This document shows positions 43,248-52,025 of a DNA stretch of 64,000 nt, piece after piece. The stretch spans positions 10,664-74,663 of the forward strand of contig JBEIGB010000006.1 of the NCBI GenBank assembly GCA_040382095.1, written 5' to 3'. Position 1 is the first letter of the stretch; every line of letters begins with the position of its first letter. A program made the translations under genes and the position numbers. This stretch comes from JADJPL01 sp040382095. Its GTDB lineage: Bacteria; Bacteroidota; Bacteroidia; Chitinophagales; Saprospiraceae. The notes beneath the pieces were generated by a model. It searched no databases. It had not been told where the DNA came from and worked only from the letters and a program-made list of their open reading frames with translations.

Positions 43248-43874
43248 GGAACGCACGAACAGAACGGCACCGAAAGCAATCAACGCTGCACCGGAAATCC
43301 GGCGTAGCCAGAGCAAATGAACAGGCTGCATTATCCTGCGTATCTTTTTTGCCAATAGCACTTTTGCCAGATCCCCGACTACGATGACGCTGAGAATGCC
43401 ACCAAAAAAAGCCACGGCATCGCGGGGCGACCATACCTCCCTGACCGCGACCGCACCAATCAGGCCCAGCCAAAAAAACAAGGTAAAAGGGTTCACCGTA
43501 TTGATGAGGAAGCCCTTCATCCATAGCGATAAACCAGAGCTTGAACGCCTGCCGGATAAAATCCTCCCTCCCGCGTCTTGCAGAAAAGAACCTTTTGGGG
43601 AGGTGAGCAACTGACCCAGGCCGAAAGACGCGAGCAGCGCACTACCCCCGACACCCATAAAAATATTCAGGCCGTGCAGGTGCTGCGCGATCACCGACGT
43701 CCCCCCATAGACCAGCAGGATGAACAGGAAGTCGCTTACCCATATTCCCGCACCAACAATTGCCCCTGCTTTGAAACCTTCTTCGATACCAGTTTGTACC
43801 AGGGTAAAAAATAGCGGCCCGATCATAAGGGTGAGTACAACCCCGATTTTAATCCCTTCCCAAAAAAAACCCAT
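43239..43874 (-). CDS. LysE family exporter
   Basis: It encodes 211 residues with about six hydrophobic helices. The N-terminus (GIKIGVVLTLMIGPLFFTLV) holds the conserved GP of the LysE/RhtB family, and FLINTVNPFTLFFWLGLIG carries its NP motif. These proteins export amino acids or related small molecules across the inner membrane; the substrate cannot be predicted. It is convergent with and slightly overlaps alkB. Confidence 0.9.
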   Translation of the reverse strand: MGFFWEGIKIGVVLTLMIGPLFFTLVQTGIEEGFKAGAIVGAGIWVSDFLFILLVYGGTSVIAQHLHGLNIFMGVGGSALLASFGLGQLLTSPKGSFLQDAGGRILSGRRSSSGLSLWMKGFLINTVNPFTLFFWLGLIGAVAVREVWSPRDAVAFFGGILSVIVVGDLAKVLLAKKIRRIMQPVHLLWLRRISGAALIAFGAVLFVRSLF

Positions 43875-43927
43875 ACACCTTAATTTATTTCATGGCTTGC
43901 CGCTGAAGTAAAAGCCGAGACACAAAT

Positions 43928-45472
43928 TCAGCGATTAGCCGCAACGAACTCCTCCCACTCCCGAAAGCGCTCATGCCTCAGTACGCGCGGAAATTTATTT
44001 TGCCCACCCATTTTTCCCTGCCGCTCGTGCCATTTATAAAACAGGGAAACAGGAATCACTTCCAACTGGATATCTTTCAGTACCGATGCACGCTCGATCC
44101 CGTAGTCATCATTCACTTCCCTGAGCCGTTGGTCCAGAACAGGAATCACCTTTGAGGGATCCACGGTGACGTCCGTACCGAGATACCATTTATGTGTGAA
44201 AAAATTGCCGGACTTGATCGCGGAAACTGTGAATTCCGGGATACTCACGTTCAGCACCTCTTCCACTTTCTGTACCCCCTCGTTCATATTATCAATAGAA
44301 AGGTGCTCGCCACAGATACTCAGATAATGCTTGGTCCGCCCGCTGATGATGATTTCCGAACGGGATTTATCCGTAAAACGCACGGTATCGCCGATCAGGT
44401 AGCGCCATGCACCCGAGCAGGTACTCAGCACCAGGGCATAGTCGGTATTCTCTTCCACTTCCCCGATGGACAAGGTTGCGGGGGAACCGATAATATTGCC
44501 TTCCTCATCGAAGTTATTGCTGTTGAAGGGAATAAACTCGAAGAAAATACCATTGTTCAGTAACATTTTCATAGCCCGCGTATCGGGGCGGTCCTGAAAA
44601 GCAATAAAGCCTTCAGAGGCCAGATACGAATCCATATAGATTAGCTGGTGCTTCATGATTTTTTCGAAACCCTTCCGGTAAGGCTCGAAATGTACACCGC
44701 CGTGTACGCAAACACGCAGACTAGGCCAGATATCGTGGATTGATTCCAGTTTATGATGGTGGATGATGCGCTCCATCATAAGCTGTAGCCAGGAGGGTAT
44801 CCCGACGATGAAGCCCACGTCCCACTCAGGCGCTTTTTTGACGATTTCTGCGATCCGCTCATCCCAGCTCCGGATCCTTGCGATCCGCGAGCCTGGCTTA
44901 TAATAGGGGCGCAGCCATACCGGAGGTTTACTGGCGTTAATACCGCTCAGGTCGCCAATATAGTGCCCGCCTTCATCTACGAGATCGCTCGACCCCCCCA
45001 GCATCATCATGCCTTTGGTGAAGAGCTGTGGATCAATATCGAAGCGCGGTAGTGCAAAGAACATTTTGAAGCCCGCACGGCGCATTGCACGCTGCATATC
45101 ATCGCTGACGGGGATACGTTTACTGGGGGCACCAGCAGTGCCCGAGCTAAGGGCATAAAATTTTATCCGGCCTTTCCAGGTGACATTTTCTACATCGTTC
45201 AGGGACATATGCCACCACTGCCGGTGCATCGTATCATAATCGAACAGCGGTACTTTATCCTGAAAAGCCTGGACGACATTGTCGCTTCTGAGAATTTCCC
45301 TGAAATCGTAATACTGGCCAAAAATCGTCGGGGCTGCCCGGTTGATCAGCCTTCGAAGGGTATTTTCCTGGTGCCCGGCGGGCGAGGTAAGGAGGAAGCG
45401 TTGCTCGAGCATTCCTCCCAATGTCTTGTTCCGGTTGATTAGGGCTCCAAAAATAGGCATATCAGATAGCAT
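43928..45472 (-). CDS. GH3 family acyl-adenylating protein
   Basis: It encodes 514 residues. It belongs to the GH3 auxin-responsive family, ATP-dependent acyl-amide synthetases of the adenylate-forming superfamily. Motifs seen are YALSSGTAGAPSKRIPVS (nucleotide loop), YMDSYLASEGFIAFQ, YALVLSTCSGAWRYLIGDTV and GRTKHYLSICGEHLSIDNM. Bacterial members are common in Bacteroidota and mostly of unknown substrate. A second Met four codons in is an alternative start. Its neighbours offer no clear pathway beyond general acyl metabolism. Confidence 0.9.
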   Translation of the reverse strand: MLSDMPIFGALINRNKTLGGMLEQRFLLTSPAGHQENTLRRLINRAAPTIFGQYYDFREILRSDNVVQAFQDKVPLFDYDTMHRQWWHMSLNDVENVTWKGRIKFYALSSGTAGAPSKRIPVSDDMQRAMRRAGFKMFFALPRFDIDPQLFTKGMMMLGGSSDLVDEGGHYIGDLSGINASKPPVWLRPYYKPGSRIARIRSWDERIAEIVKKAPEWDVGFIVGIPSWLQLMMERIIHHHKLESIHDIWPSLRVCVHGGVHFEPYRKGFEKIMKHQLIYMDSYLASEGFIAFQDRPDTRAMKMLLNNGIFFEFIPFNSNNFDEEGNIIGSPATLSIGEVEENTDYALVLSTCSGAWRYLIGDTVRFTDKSRSEIIISGRTKHYLSICGEHLSIDNMNEGVQKVEEVLNVSIPEFTVSAIKSGNFFTHKWYLGTDVTVDPSKVIPVLDQRLREVNDDYGIERASVLKDIQLEVIPVSLFYKWHERQGKMGGQNKFPRVLRHERFREWEEFVAANR

Positions 45473-45543
45473 TTATATTAAATACAAGTGCCAGCCCATT
45501 CAGGTTTTGTCAAAGGCCGGAATTTGTCTGTCCCGGATGCGTT

Positions 45544-46377
45544 TTATCTCCGGCCTCCCATAGCACTCGGACAGCGCAGGGAGCCAAAATAATAGACCAG
45601 GCCGGCCTGAAGAAAGACATACGCATCTTTGGTCTTGCTGTTGCCACGCTGGGTCCCCGGCAGTCCGAGACGGCTGTCTTCCAGGCCCGGAAGGCGCAGG
45701 GAGCGGTCAGAAAGAGCTACGGCAATATCACCCCTCGAACGCAGCAGGCTCCGCTTATCCGTATAAACGGTACTGACATCGTCCAGGTAATCCGTCTGGG
45801 TACTCCGCGCACTAAGCTCGGCATTAAGGCTCCAGGAACTGCCCAGGTCCAGTTTAATCCCCCCTCCATACGCCAGCGCCGTTTGCACAGTATAGTATTC
45901 CTCCCCCTTGAATTGCCCCTCTGTACCTAAAGGACGAAGAGAAACCCACTCCCCGTCATAAAGGGCAGCAGGATCAAAAGAAAACAAGGTGAAACCACCA
46001 AAAACATAGGGGGTGAAAAAAAAATCCCTGCTGCCATGTATATAGGGTAAGAAATTGAACTCCAGCAGAGCACTTGCATCGGTAACGGGGGAGCGGAAGC
46101 TCAGGTTGCGGGCTTTTTCGTAAATATTCTTCGAGCGCGCATCGTCCCCCTCGACCCGACCAGCTGTGGCCGCTAAACGGAAGCACACCCGCTCATTGAA
46201 ATTAAAGCGCGCCATCGCCCCTGCCGCTGCATTCGGCAGCGCAAGACTATAGTTGGTGTTCAGGTCCCCAAAATAAAAAGCAGTGCCCGCAAAAAAGCCT
46301 GCCTCCCATCCCCTTTGAGCATACAGTACAACTGCCGCCATCGAAAGGGAAAATACAAAAATCAGTCTTTTCAACAT
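45544..46377 (-). CDS. DUF6089-like outer-membrane protein
   Basis: It encodes 277 residues from the ATG at 46377, which begins the signal peptide MLKRLIFVFSLSMAAVVLYA. The start WEAGFFAGTAFYFGDLN, then NFNERVCFRLAATAGRVEGD and LLEFNFLPYIHG, follow the DUF6089 pattern of Bacteroidota beta-barrels, and TPYVFGGFTLFSFDPAA is a typical strand pair. It is probably an eight-stranded outer-membrane barrel of unknown role. In-frame codons further upstream would extend it into repeat sequence and are not used. Confidence 0.85.
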   Translation of the reverse strand: MLKRLIFVFSLSMAAVVLYAQRGWEAGFFAGTAFYFGDLNTNYSLALPNAAAGAMARFNFNERVCFRLAATAGRVEGDDARSKNIYEKARNLSFRSPVTDASALLEFNFLPYIHGSRDFFFTPYVFGGFTLFSFDPAALYDGEWVSLRPLGTEGQFKGEEYYTVQTALAYGGGIKLDLGSSWSLNAELSARSTQTDYLDDVSTVYTDKRSLLRSRGDIAVALSDRSLRLPGLEDSRLGLPGTQRGNSKTKDAYVFLQAGLVYYFGSLRCPSAMGGRR

Positions 46378-46430
46378 CGTGTCGCTCATTTCTGCCGCTG
46401 GATTCCAGGCATATACGCTCTGCATGGAAA

Positions 46431-46747
46431 TGAGGTTGTGTAAAAAACTTTTTGGGAGTTGTGTGAAAAGTAGAGGCTGTCGCTCACATTCTTTGGCAGC
46501 GAATGCCGCCAAAGAATATTTTTTTGAAACGCCGGTTTCAAAAATTTTAGAGGCTGTCTCATAAGTCCTTTGGCGGCCTTCGCCGCCAAAGAATGTCTTT
46601 TCAGGCGCCGTTTTAATTGATTTGGCTTCGCAAAATAAATTAAAACGGCGCCTGAAAAAAATTTATTCTGCCACCGAGGGCGGCAAAATACTTACGAGAC
46701 AGCCTCTTCTTATGAGACAGCCTCAAGAAAAATATTACACAACCTCA
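46431..46747. repeat. Outer inverted-repeat element enclosing the palindromes
   Basis: A perfect 13-bp inverted repeat, TGAGGTTGTGTAA (46431-46443) and TTACACAACCTCA (46735-46747), bounds a 317-bp block. Inside are a partial palindromic element (46473-46549), the complete element (46550-46706) and a further end GAGACAGCCTC (46714-46724). The gap of 591 bases up to 46968 holds no gene; its last part contains a shorter inverted pair (46889-46901 and 46942-46955). Confidence 0.7.
46550..46706. repeat. Best-preserved nested palindromic element (157 bp)
   Basis: The ends GAGGCTGTCTCATAAGT (46550-46566) and ACTTACGAGACAGCCTC (46690-46706) are inverted with one mismatch in 17. Inside lies a GGCGGC-CTTC-GCCGCC hairpin flanked by TTT/AAA (about 46570-46590). 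Then come perfect 17-bp arms CAGGCGCCGTTTTAATT (46602-46618) and AATTAAAACGGCGCCTG (46638-46654), around the core ATTTGGCTTCGCAAAAT. There is no coding capacity. It looks like a non-autonomous element or a structured RNA hairpin. Confidence 0.8.
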
Positions 46748-46968
46748 ATACTTATGCGACAGCGTCGTTTTGAAAAAAATATTCCCTGCCGGGGGCAAAA
46801 TTTCATATAGCCCCGCAACAACCCTTTTAAACGGCTAAACGGCGGGGTTATTGCACCGGGGGGATTGGGCACACCAAAAAGAAAGCAAGCCTGCTGCGAC
46901 GGGGCAGTGCACTGGTGTACTATTTTCACCGTTCACGATAATCCCGTCGCAACAAGCCTATTGAAAAG

Positions 46969-49110
46969 CTATCCTAAGAGGGCATTTTGTCCGGGCTTTA
47001 AAAACGGCTGGTCGCGCAGGCGCTGGCCGGTCGCGCGAAATACCGCATTGGTAAAAGCCGCAGCCAGCGGGGGCAGGGCAGGCTCTCCAAGCCCGGTAGG
47101 CGACTCTTCGCTGTCCACAAAGTGTACTTCCACCGAGGGCGCCTCGGACATACGGATCAGGCGATAACGGTCGAAGTTCACTTGTTCCGCCATCCCATCC
47201 TTCAAAGTAAGCTGGCTGAACATCGCATGGCCAAGACCATCTACAATGCCCCCTTCAATCTGGTTTTCGGCACCACTGCGGTTGACAAGGATACCGCAAT
47301 CCGCTGCGCAGACGACCCGGCTGATTTTCGGTACGTTATGCTCCAATACGACTTCCACGACTTGTGCGACATACGAATTGAACGAATAATACGCGCTAAA
47401 GCCCTGGAAAACGCCTGGTCGGGGGTTGCCCCAACCTGCTTTTTCCGCTGCCAGCCGTATTGTACCTTTAAACCTTTCGACATCGTACTCTATTTTGCCC
47501 ACTGGATTTGCCTTTGCCTGATCCAGGAGGTCCAGACGCATCTGTACAGGGTCTTGACCGCTTGCAAGAGCTACCTCATCGAGGAAACTCTGCTCGGCAA
47601 AAGCGATGAAATTATGCACAGGTGCCCGCCAGGGTCCGGTAGTCACTTTAGATTCGAGGTTATGGCCTTCGATGAGCAAGTTTGCCAATGCCCCTGCCGG
47701 GAAGTTGTTTTCGCGGGTCGGGTTGCCGACATTGATTCCTGCGCCACGCAAATGGAACCCGACGACCTTTCCCTGTGCGTCGAGGGCGGCCCGATAAATA
47801 TACTTGCATGCGGGCCGGTAGATACCGCCGCCCATATCATCTTCCCGCATCCAAACCACTTTTACCGGTTTCTGCGCGAGCTTAGAGATTTCTGCGGCTT
47901 CCACAGCATAATCGGCATTCAGGCGACGACCGAAACCGCCCCCTTGCCGGGTCATTTGCACCGTGACCTTGCTGCTGTCCATATTGAGTAACTTAGCCAC
48001 ATCGTTTCGTGCCCGCTCCGGCGTTTGGGTCGGGCCAATCAGCTCTACGCCGTCAGCACGGACATGGGCGAAGAAATTCAGGGGCTCCATCGCATTGTGT
48101 GGAAGGAAGGGACAAGCGTAAGACGCCTCGACGATGCGGGCAGCCTGCGCAAAAGCCGTCCCCGCATCCCCATCTTTGCGGAACGGGCGCTCGGGGGCAC
48201 GCTCCAGGAGGTCTTGCAGTGCTTTATCGTGCTGTGCGGTGTCTTCCAGCGTTCCTTCCGGTGTCCATTGCAGCACAAGGGCATCGCGCCCTTTTTTGGC
48301 CTCCCAGGTCGTATTGGCGAGTACGGCCACTTTGTTTCCAAAGCGGATAACCTGCTGCACACCCGGTACGGACTTTGCTGCTCTGTCGTCCAGATCCGTT
48401 AGCTTCATTCCAAAAGCAGGCGGGCGTGCTACTACGGCCACCAGCATCCCCTCGCGTTTTACGTCAAAACCGTAGAGTTTTTCGCCTGTAACGATCCCGT
48501 GGTTGTCAACATTGGGGACATATTTACCCAGCAAGCGGAAATCAGCACGGCGTTTCACCGATACGGCGCCTGGAGGGGTAAGGGCCGCTGCTGCTGTGGC
48601 AAGCTGCCCATATCCAAGCTCGCGCCCACTTGCAGGATGCCTGACCACGCTGTTCGCTGTAGTGCATTCTTCAGGATTGACCTGCCACTGCTGTGCGGCG
48701 GCCATGACCAATAACGCCCGGGCAGTAGCGCCCGCTTTGCGCAGCGTTGTCCAGGAAGCACGAATCGAACCGCTACCGCCTGCCACCTGGCGGGTGTACA
48801 GTACCGTATCGAGCGGTGCCTGTTCTACGGTCACTTTGCTCCAGTCGGCATCGAGTTCTTCCGCCACAATCATTGGCATCGAAGTCTTGACGCCTTGCCC
48901 GATCTCAGGATTGGGGGACATGATCACGATACGCCCATCGGGATAAATTTTCACATAAGCATTAAATCGGGCAGCTCCGTCATTCGGAAGCTCGTCTGCC
49001 GACCGGCCATAGAGCCACTGCACGCCGACGAGCAAGCCACCGCCGGCAAGAGCGGAAACCTTTAGGAAGCTGCGGCGGTCATATTGAAAAAGGTTTTCTG
49101 AGTTCGTCAT
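46969..49110 (-). CDS. Molybdopterin-binding hydroxylase large subunit (IorB-like)
   Basis: It encodes 713 residues from the ATG at 49110. It starts with a Tat signal (DRRSFLKVSALAGGGLLVG), so the folded enzyme is exported. MSPNPEIGQGVKTSMPMIVA, TRQVAGGSGSIRASW, MTRQGGGFGRRLNADYAVEA and the catalytic Glu in GLGEPALPPLAAAFTNAVF place it in the xanthine dehydrogenase family, in the isoquinoline 1-oxidoreductase beta-subunit group. These hydroxylate N-heterocycles or aldehydes. The small 2Fe-2S subunit gene lies just upstream, 2 bp away. No cytochrome subunit or cofactor-insertion gene is adjacent. Confidence 0.92.
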   Translation of the reverse strand: MTNSENLFQYDRRSFLKVSALAGGGLLVGVQWLYGRSADELPNDGAARFNAYVKIYPDGRIVIMSPNPEIGQGVKTSMPMIVAEELDADWSKVTVEQAPLDTVLYTRQVAGGSGSIRASWTTLRKAGATARALLVMAAAQQWQVNPEECTTANSVVRHPASGRELGYGQLATAAAALTPPGAVSVKRRADFRLLGKYVPNVDNHGIVTGEKLYGFDVKREGMLVAVVARPPAFGMKLTDLDDRAAKSVPGVQQVIRFGNKVAVLANTTWEAKKGRDALVLQWTPEGTLEDTAQHDKALQDLLERAPERPFRKDGDAGTAFAQAARIVEASYACPFLPHNAMEPLNFFAHVRADGVELIGPTQTPERARNDVAKLLNMDSSKVTVQMTRQGGGFGRRLNADYAVEAAEISKLAQKPVKVVWMREDDMGGGIYRPACKYIYRAALDAQGKVVGFHLRGAGINVGNPTRENNFPAGALANLLIEGHNLESKVTTGPWRAPVHNFIAFAEQSFLDEVALASGQDPVQMRLDLLDQAKANPVGKIEYDVERFKGTIRLAAEKAGWGNPRPGVFQGFSAYYSFNSYVAQVVEVVLEHNVPKISRVVCAADCGILVNRSGAENQIEGGIVDGLGHAMFSQLTLKDGMAEQVNFDRYRLIRMSEAPSVEVHFVDSEESPTGLGEPALPPLAAAFTNAVFRATGQRLRDQPFLKPGQNALLG

Positions 49111-49112
49111 GA

Positions 49113-49571
49113 TTAGGATTTTTTGGCTGCAAAATGGATTGCTTCGCGGATGCGCTGGTAAGTACCACAGCGGCAAATATTGCCTTGCATCGCCACATCA
49201 ATATCTGCATCGTCAGGCGCGGGGTTTTTCTTCAGCAGAGCGGCAGCCGTCATAATCTGGCCCGCCTGGCAATAGCCGCATTGCGGTACGTCAATCGTTT
49301 TCCACGCCATCTGTACGGGATGATCGCCGTTTTTGGATAACCCCTCGATCGTCGTGATGTCGGCGTTGCCGACAGCCTCTACGGGAAGGGCGCAGGAACG
49401 CATGGGTTCATTGTTGATATGGACGGTACATGCACCACACTGGCCTATACCGCAGCCATATTTCGCACCGGTAAGGTCCAGGTGATCGCGCAATACCCAG
49501 AGAAGCGGGGTATCGGGACTTACCTCCACCTGACGGCGCTTGCCGTTAACCTTCAATGTGAATTTTGCCAT
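49113..49571 (-). CDS. 2Fe-2S subunit of molybdenum hydroxylase (IorA-like)
   Basis: It encodes 152 residues from the ATG at 49571. The N-terminal plant-type ferredoxin site is GCGIGQCGACTVHIN with a later Cys (RSCALP). The second cluster uses CGYCQAGQI and GNICRCGTYQRI. This is the standard small subunit of xanthine dehydrogenase-type enzymes and passes electrons from the molybdenum centre. It is translated just before the large subunit (2-bp gap), so the two form one complex. Confidence 0.93.
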   Translation of the reverse strand: MAKFTLKVNGKRRQVEVSPDTPLLWVLRDHLDLTGAKYGCGIGQCGACTVHINNEPMRSCALPVEAVGNADITTIEGLSKNGDHPVQMAWKTIDVPQCGYCQAGQIMTAAALLKKNPAPDDADIDVAMQGNICRCGTYQRIREAIHFAAKKS

Positions 49572-49593
49572 GATCAAAATATTTTATACATGA

Positions 49594-52023
49594 TTATTGT
49601 TCGATATTTTCCAGATCGAGTTGCAGCCCCTCCAACCGCATCAGGCTGTCCCTTGCCAGTGAATCGGCAAGCAGTTCCTCAGGGGAAGGTATCCGCAGGG
49701 GGCAGGCCAGCTTTTTGGTTTGTTCAGGGCTTAGCAGCGGAAAACTTCCGCCATGCCAGTTGTAGAGGGCGGGATTATCGAGGACTTTGCGCATGAAGAT
49801 CGCCACCACCGGCAGCGCCGTCGCTGCACCCTGGCCATTTTCAAAATTGCGGAAGCGGACCAGGGGCGAATCGCCTCCTACCCAGGCCCCTGCGATAATC
49901 TTTGGCGTATAGCCGATAAACCACCCATCGGCATGGTTCTGCGAGGTGCCCGTTTTGCCGGCTACGGGCACGTCCGTGACATTATACATCCAGCGCAGAC
50001 GGCTTGCGGTACCCGCACTGGCCACCGACTGCAGCATACGGGTCATGGTATTGGCCTCTTCGGCAGAAATAACCTGTTCCGTGCGGGGATTTGCCGAGAA
50101 AATCACTTCCCCGGCGTGGTTTTCGATCCTCAGCACTGCCACTGGCCTGACCCGCCGGCCCTCGCTGGCAAAGGCGGCGAAAGGCTGTATCATTTCGTAC
50201 AGGGGCAATTCCGCTGTGCCAAGGGCAATAGAGGGCTCTACAGGGATTTTGGTCTCAATACCCAGGGATTTCGCCAGTTCAACGACCTTTTTTACACCCA
50301 TCTGCATGATAAGCGATACCGTAACGGTGTTGACGGAGTTCGTCAGGGCACCCTCAAGAGAATAGGACCCCCCATAGATGCCATCGGCGTTTTGCGGGGC
50401 CCAATCATCCAGGTCTCGTTTTATACCTGCTTCTATAACGATGTGAGGGTCCGGATCCTCCCTGCTCCGATCCCTGATTGCCCAATCCCCTTTGGCGTAT
50501 TCGTGATAAGTCACCGGGAAGTTGGGAATTTGATCGCAGGGGGGAATGCCTTCCCGGAGTGCCTGGGCATATACCACAGGCTTAAAAACAGAGCCCGGCT
50601 GACGATTGGCCAATATATGATCAAACTGAAAATAATCGTAGTTGATCCCTCCTACCCAGGCGCGGATGAACCCGGTGTAGGGATCCATGGCCATAAACCC
50701 GGCCTGCAGCAACCCCAGATGATGGCGGACAGAATCGAGGGGGGACATTTCGACTTCTTTTTCACCATCCCAGGTGAAAATCTTCATTTTTATTTTTTGT
50801 TCGAAAATCCGGTTAATTTCCCCTTCGCCCTTACCCGCCGCTTTGAGCAATTTATAGCGCATCGAATTGCGCTTGAAGAGCTCTACGGTTTTTTTATTAT
50901 GCCAGAAGGGGCTGGAGCCTCTCCAGTGCTGGTCAAATTTTTTCTGTATTTCCGACAGATGCTGAGCGACGGATTCTTCGGCAATGGCCTGCATACCCGT
51001 ATGAAGCGAAGTATATATTTTAAGTCCATCCTTATAAAGGTCATAGGGTTCTCCATCGGGCTTGCGGATTCCGTCGAGTAACCGTTCCAGCTCCCGGCGA
51101 AGAAATTCCCGGAAGTACGGTGCCCGGTCTTCGTTCGCTGCTGCAGGATTGTAGCGCAGTTCCAGGGGAAGCTGCTGCAGTGCTTCGAGTTTGGCCTGGC
51201 TGAGCATTCCATTTTTATACATCTGCTCTAACACCACATTCCTGCGCTGGCGGGCGCGTTCAGGATACTTTAAGGGGTTATAGAAAGTCGTTGCCCGAAG
51301 GGTGCCCACCAAAGTTGCACTTTCGACAATACTGAGTTCGAAAGGCTTTTTACTAAAAAAACGCTGTGCGGCGATATTGATCCCATATACATTTTCAGGG
51401 AAAGGCACCGTATTCAGGTATAAAGCGAGAATTTGTTTTTTATCATAAACCCGCTCCAGGCGTCTTGCGATAATAATCTCCCGGATTTTGTTAATGGGTA
51501 GCGAAGCAACGGGAAAGCTCCTGCGTGGAAGCATATTTTTTGCCAATTGCTGGCTGATCGTACTGCCTCCACCGCCGGAACGGTCGCCGCGCAGGATAGA
51601 ACGGACCAAGACGCGGCCCAATGCCCGGTAATCAATCCCCTTATGCTGGAAGAAGCGTTCGTCTTCGGTAGCGACCAGGGCATTAAAGGTCATTGGCGCA
51701 ATCTCCTCATAAGTGGCCACGATGCGAAACTCTTTGAAATAAAGTCCGATTTGAACGGGGATGGAATCTGCAGAATAGACTGTCGAGGCAATATCTGCCT
51801 GCATACCCTCAAGTTTTTTTGCAGAAGGTATCGTCAGGGAAATGGCGAATATAAAAAGCAGGAGAACGGCCAAGAATACCAGAAAAGAAAACGTAGCCCA
51901 CTGGACAAATTTGGCCAGACGGGGCAAATGCCCCGAAAACCTATGCCAATGTTCCTGAAAAAACGCTGTGCGCGATTGTAGTCCTTCCCGAAAACGCCTG
52001 ATTATAGGTTGCTTCGATTGCAT
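49594..52023 (-). CDS. Penicillin-binding protein 1A (bifunctional)
   Basis: It encodes 809 residues with one membrane anchor (about 35-62). The glycosyltransferase domain shows ALVATEDERFFQHKGID and GGGGSTISQQLAKNM, with INKIREIIIARRLER. The transpeptidase domain has the active-site Ser in GSVFKPVVYAQ (about 478), SVNTV, and KTGTSQNHADGW (about 689). It polymerises and crosslinks peptidoglycan from the periplasmic side. It lies directly downstream (3 bp) of the serine hydrolase gene, in the same direction, forming a cell-wall pair. Confidence 0.95.
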   Translation of the reverse strand: MQSKQPIIRRFREGLQSRTAFFQEHWHRFSGHLPRLAKFVQWATFSFLVFLAVLLLFIFAISLTIPSAKKLEGMQADIASTVYSADSIPVQIGLYFKEFRIVATYEEIAPMTFNALVATEDERFFQHKGIDYRALGRVLVRSILRGDRSGGGGSTISQQLAKNMLPRRSFPVASLPINKIREIIIARRLERVYDKKQILALYLNTVPFPENVYGINIAAQRFFSKKPFELSIVESATLVGTLRATTFYNPLKYPERARQRRNVVLEQMYKNGMLSQAKLEALQQLPLELRYNPAAANEDRAPYFREFLRRELERLLDGIRKPDGEPYDLYKDGLKIYTSLHTGMQAIAEESVAQHLSEIQKKFDQHWRGSSPFWHNKKTVELFKRNSMRYKLLKAAGKGEGEINRIFEQKIKMKIFTWDGEKEVEMSPLDSVRHHLGLLQAGFMAMDPYTGFIRAWVGGINYDYFQFDHILANRQPGSVFKPVVYAQALREGIPPCDQIPNFPVTYHEYAKGDWAIRDRSREDPDPHIVIEAGIKRDLDDWAPQNADGIYGGSYSLEGALTNSVNTVTVSLIMQMGVKKVVELAKSLGIETKIPVEPSIALGTAELPLYEMIQPFAAFASEGRRVRPVAVLRIENHAGEVIFSANPRTEQVISAEEANTMTRMLQSVASAGTASRLRWMYNVTDVPVAGKTGTSQNHADGWFIGYTPKIIAGAWVGGDSPLVRFRNFENGQGAATALPVVAIFMRKVLDNPALYNWHGGSFPLLSPEQTKKLACPLRIPSPEELLADSLARDSLMRLEGLQLDLENIEQ

Positions 52024-52025
52024 GT

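Noticed and set aside
46550..46706. Complete insertion sequence
   Set aside because: The ends look like transposon termini but there is no transposase frame inside; at most a non-autonomous element.
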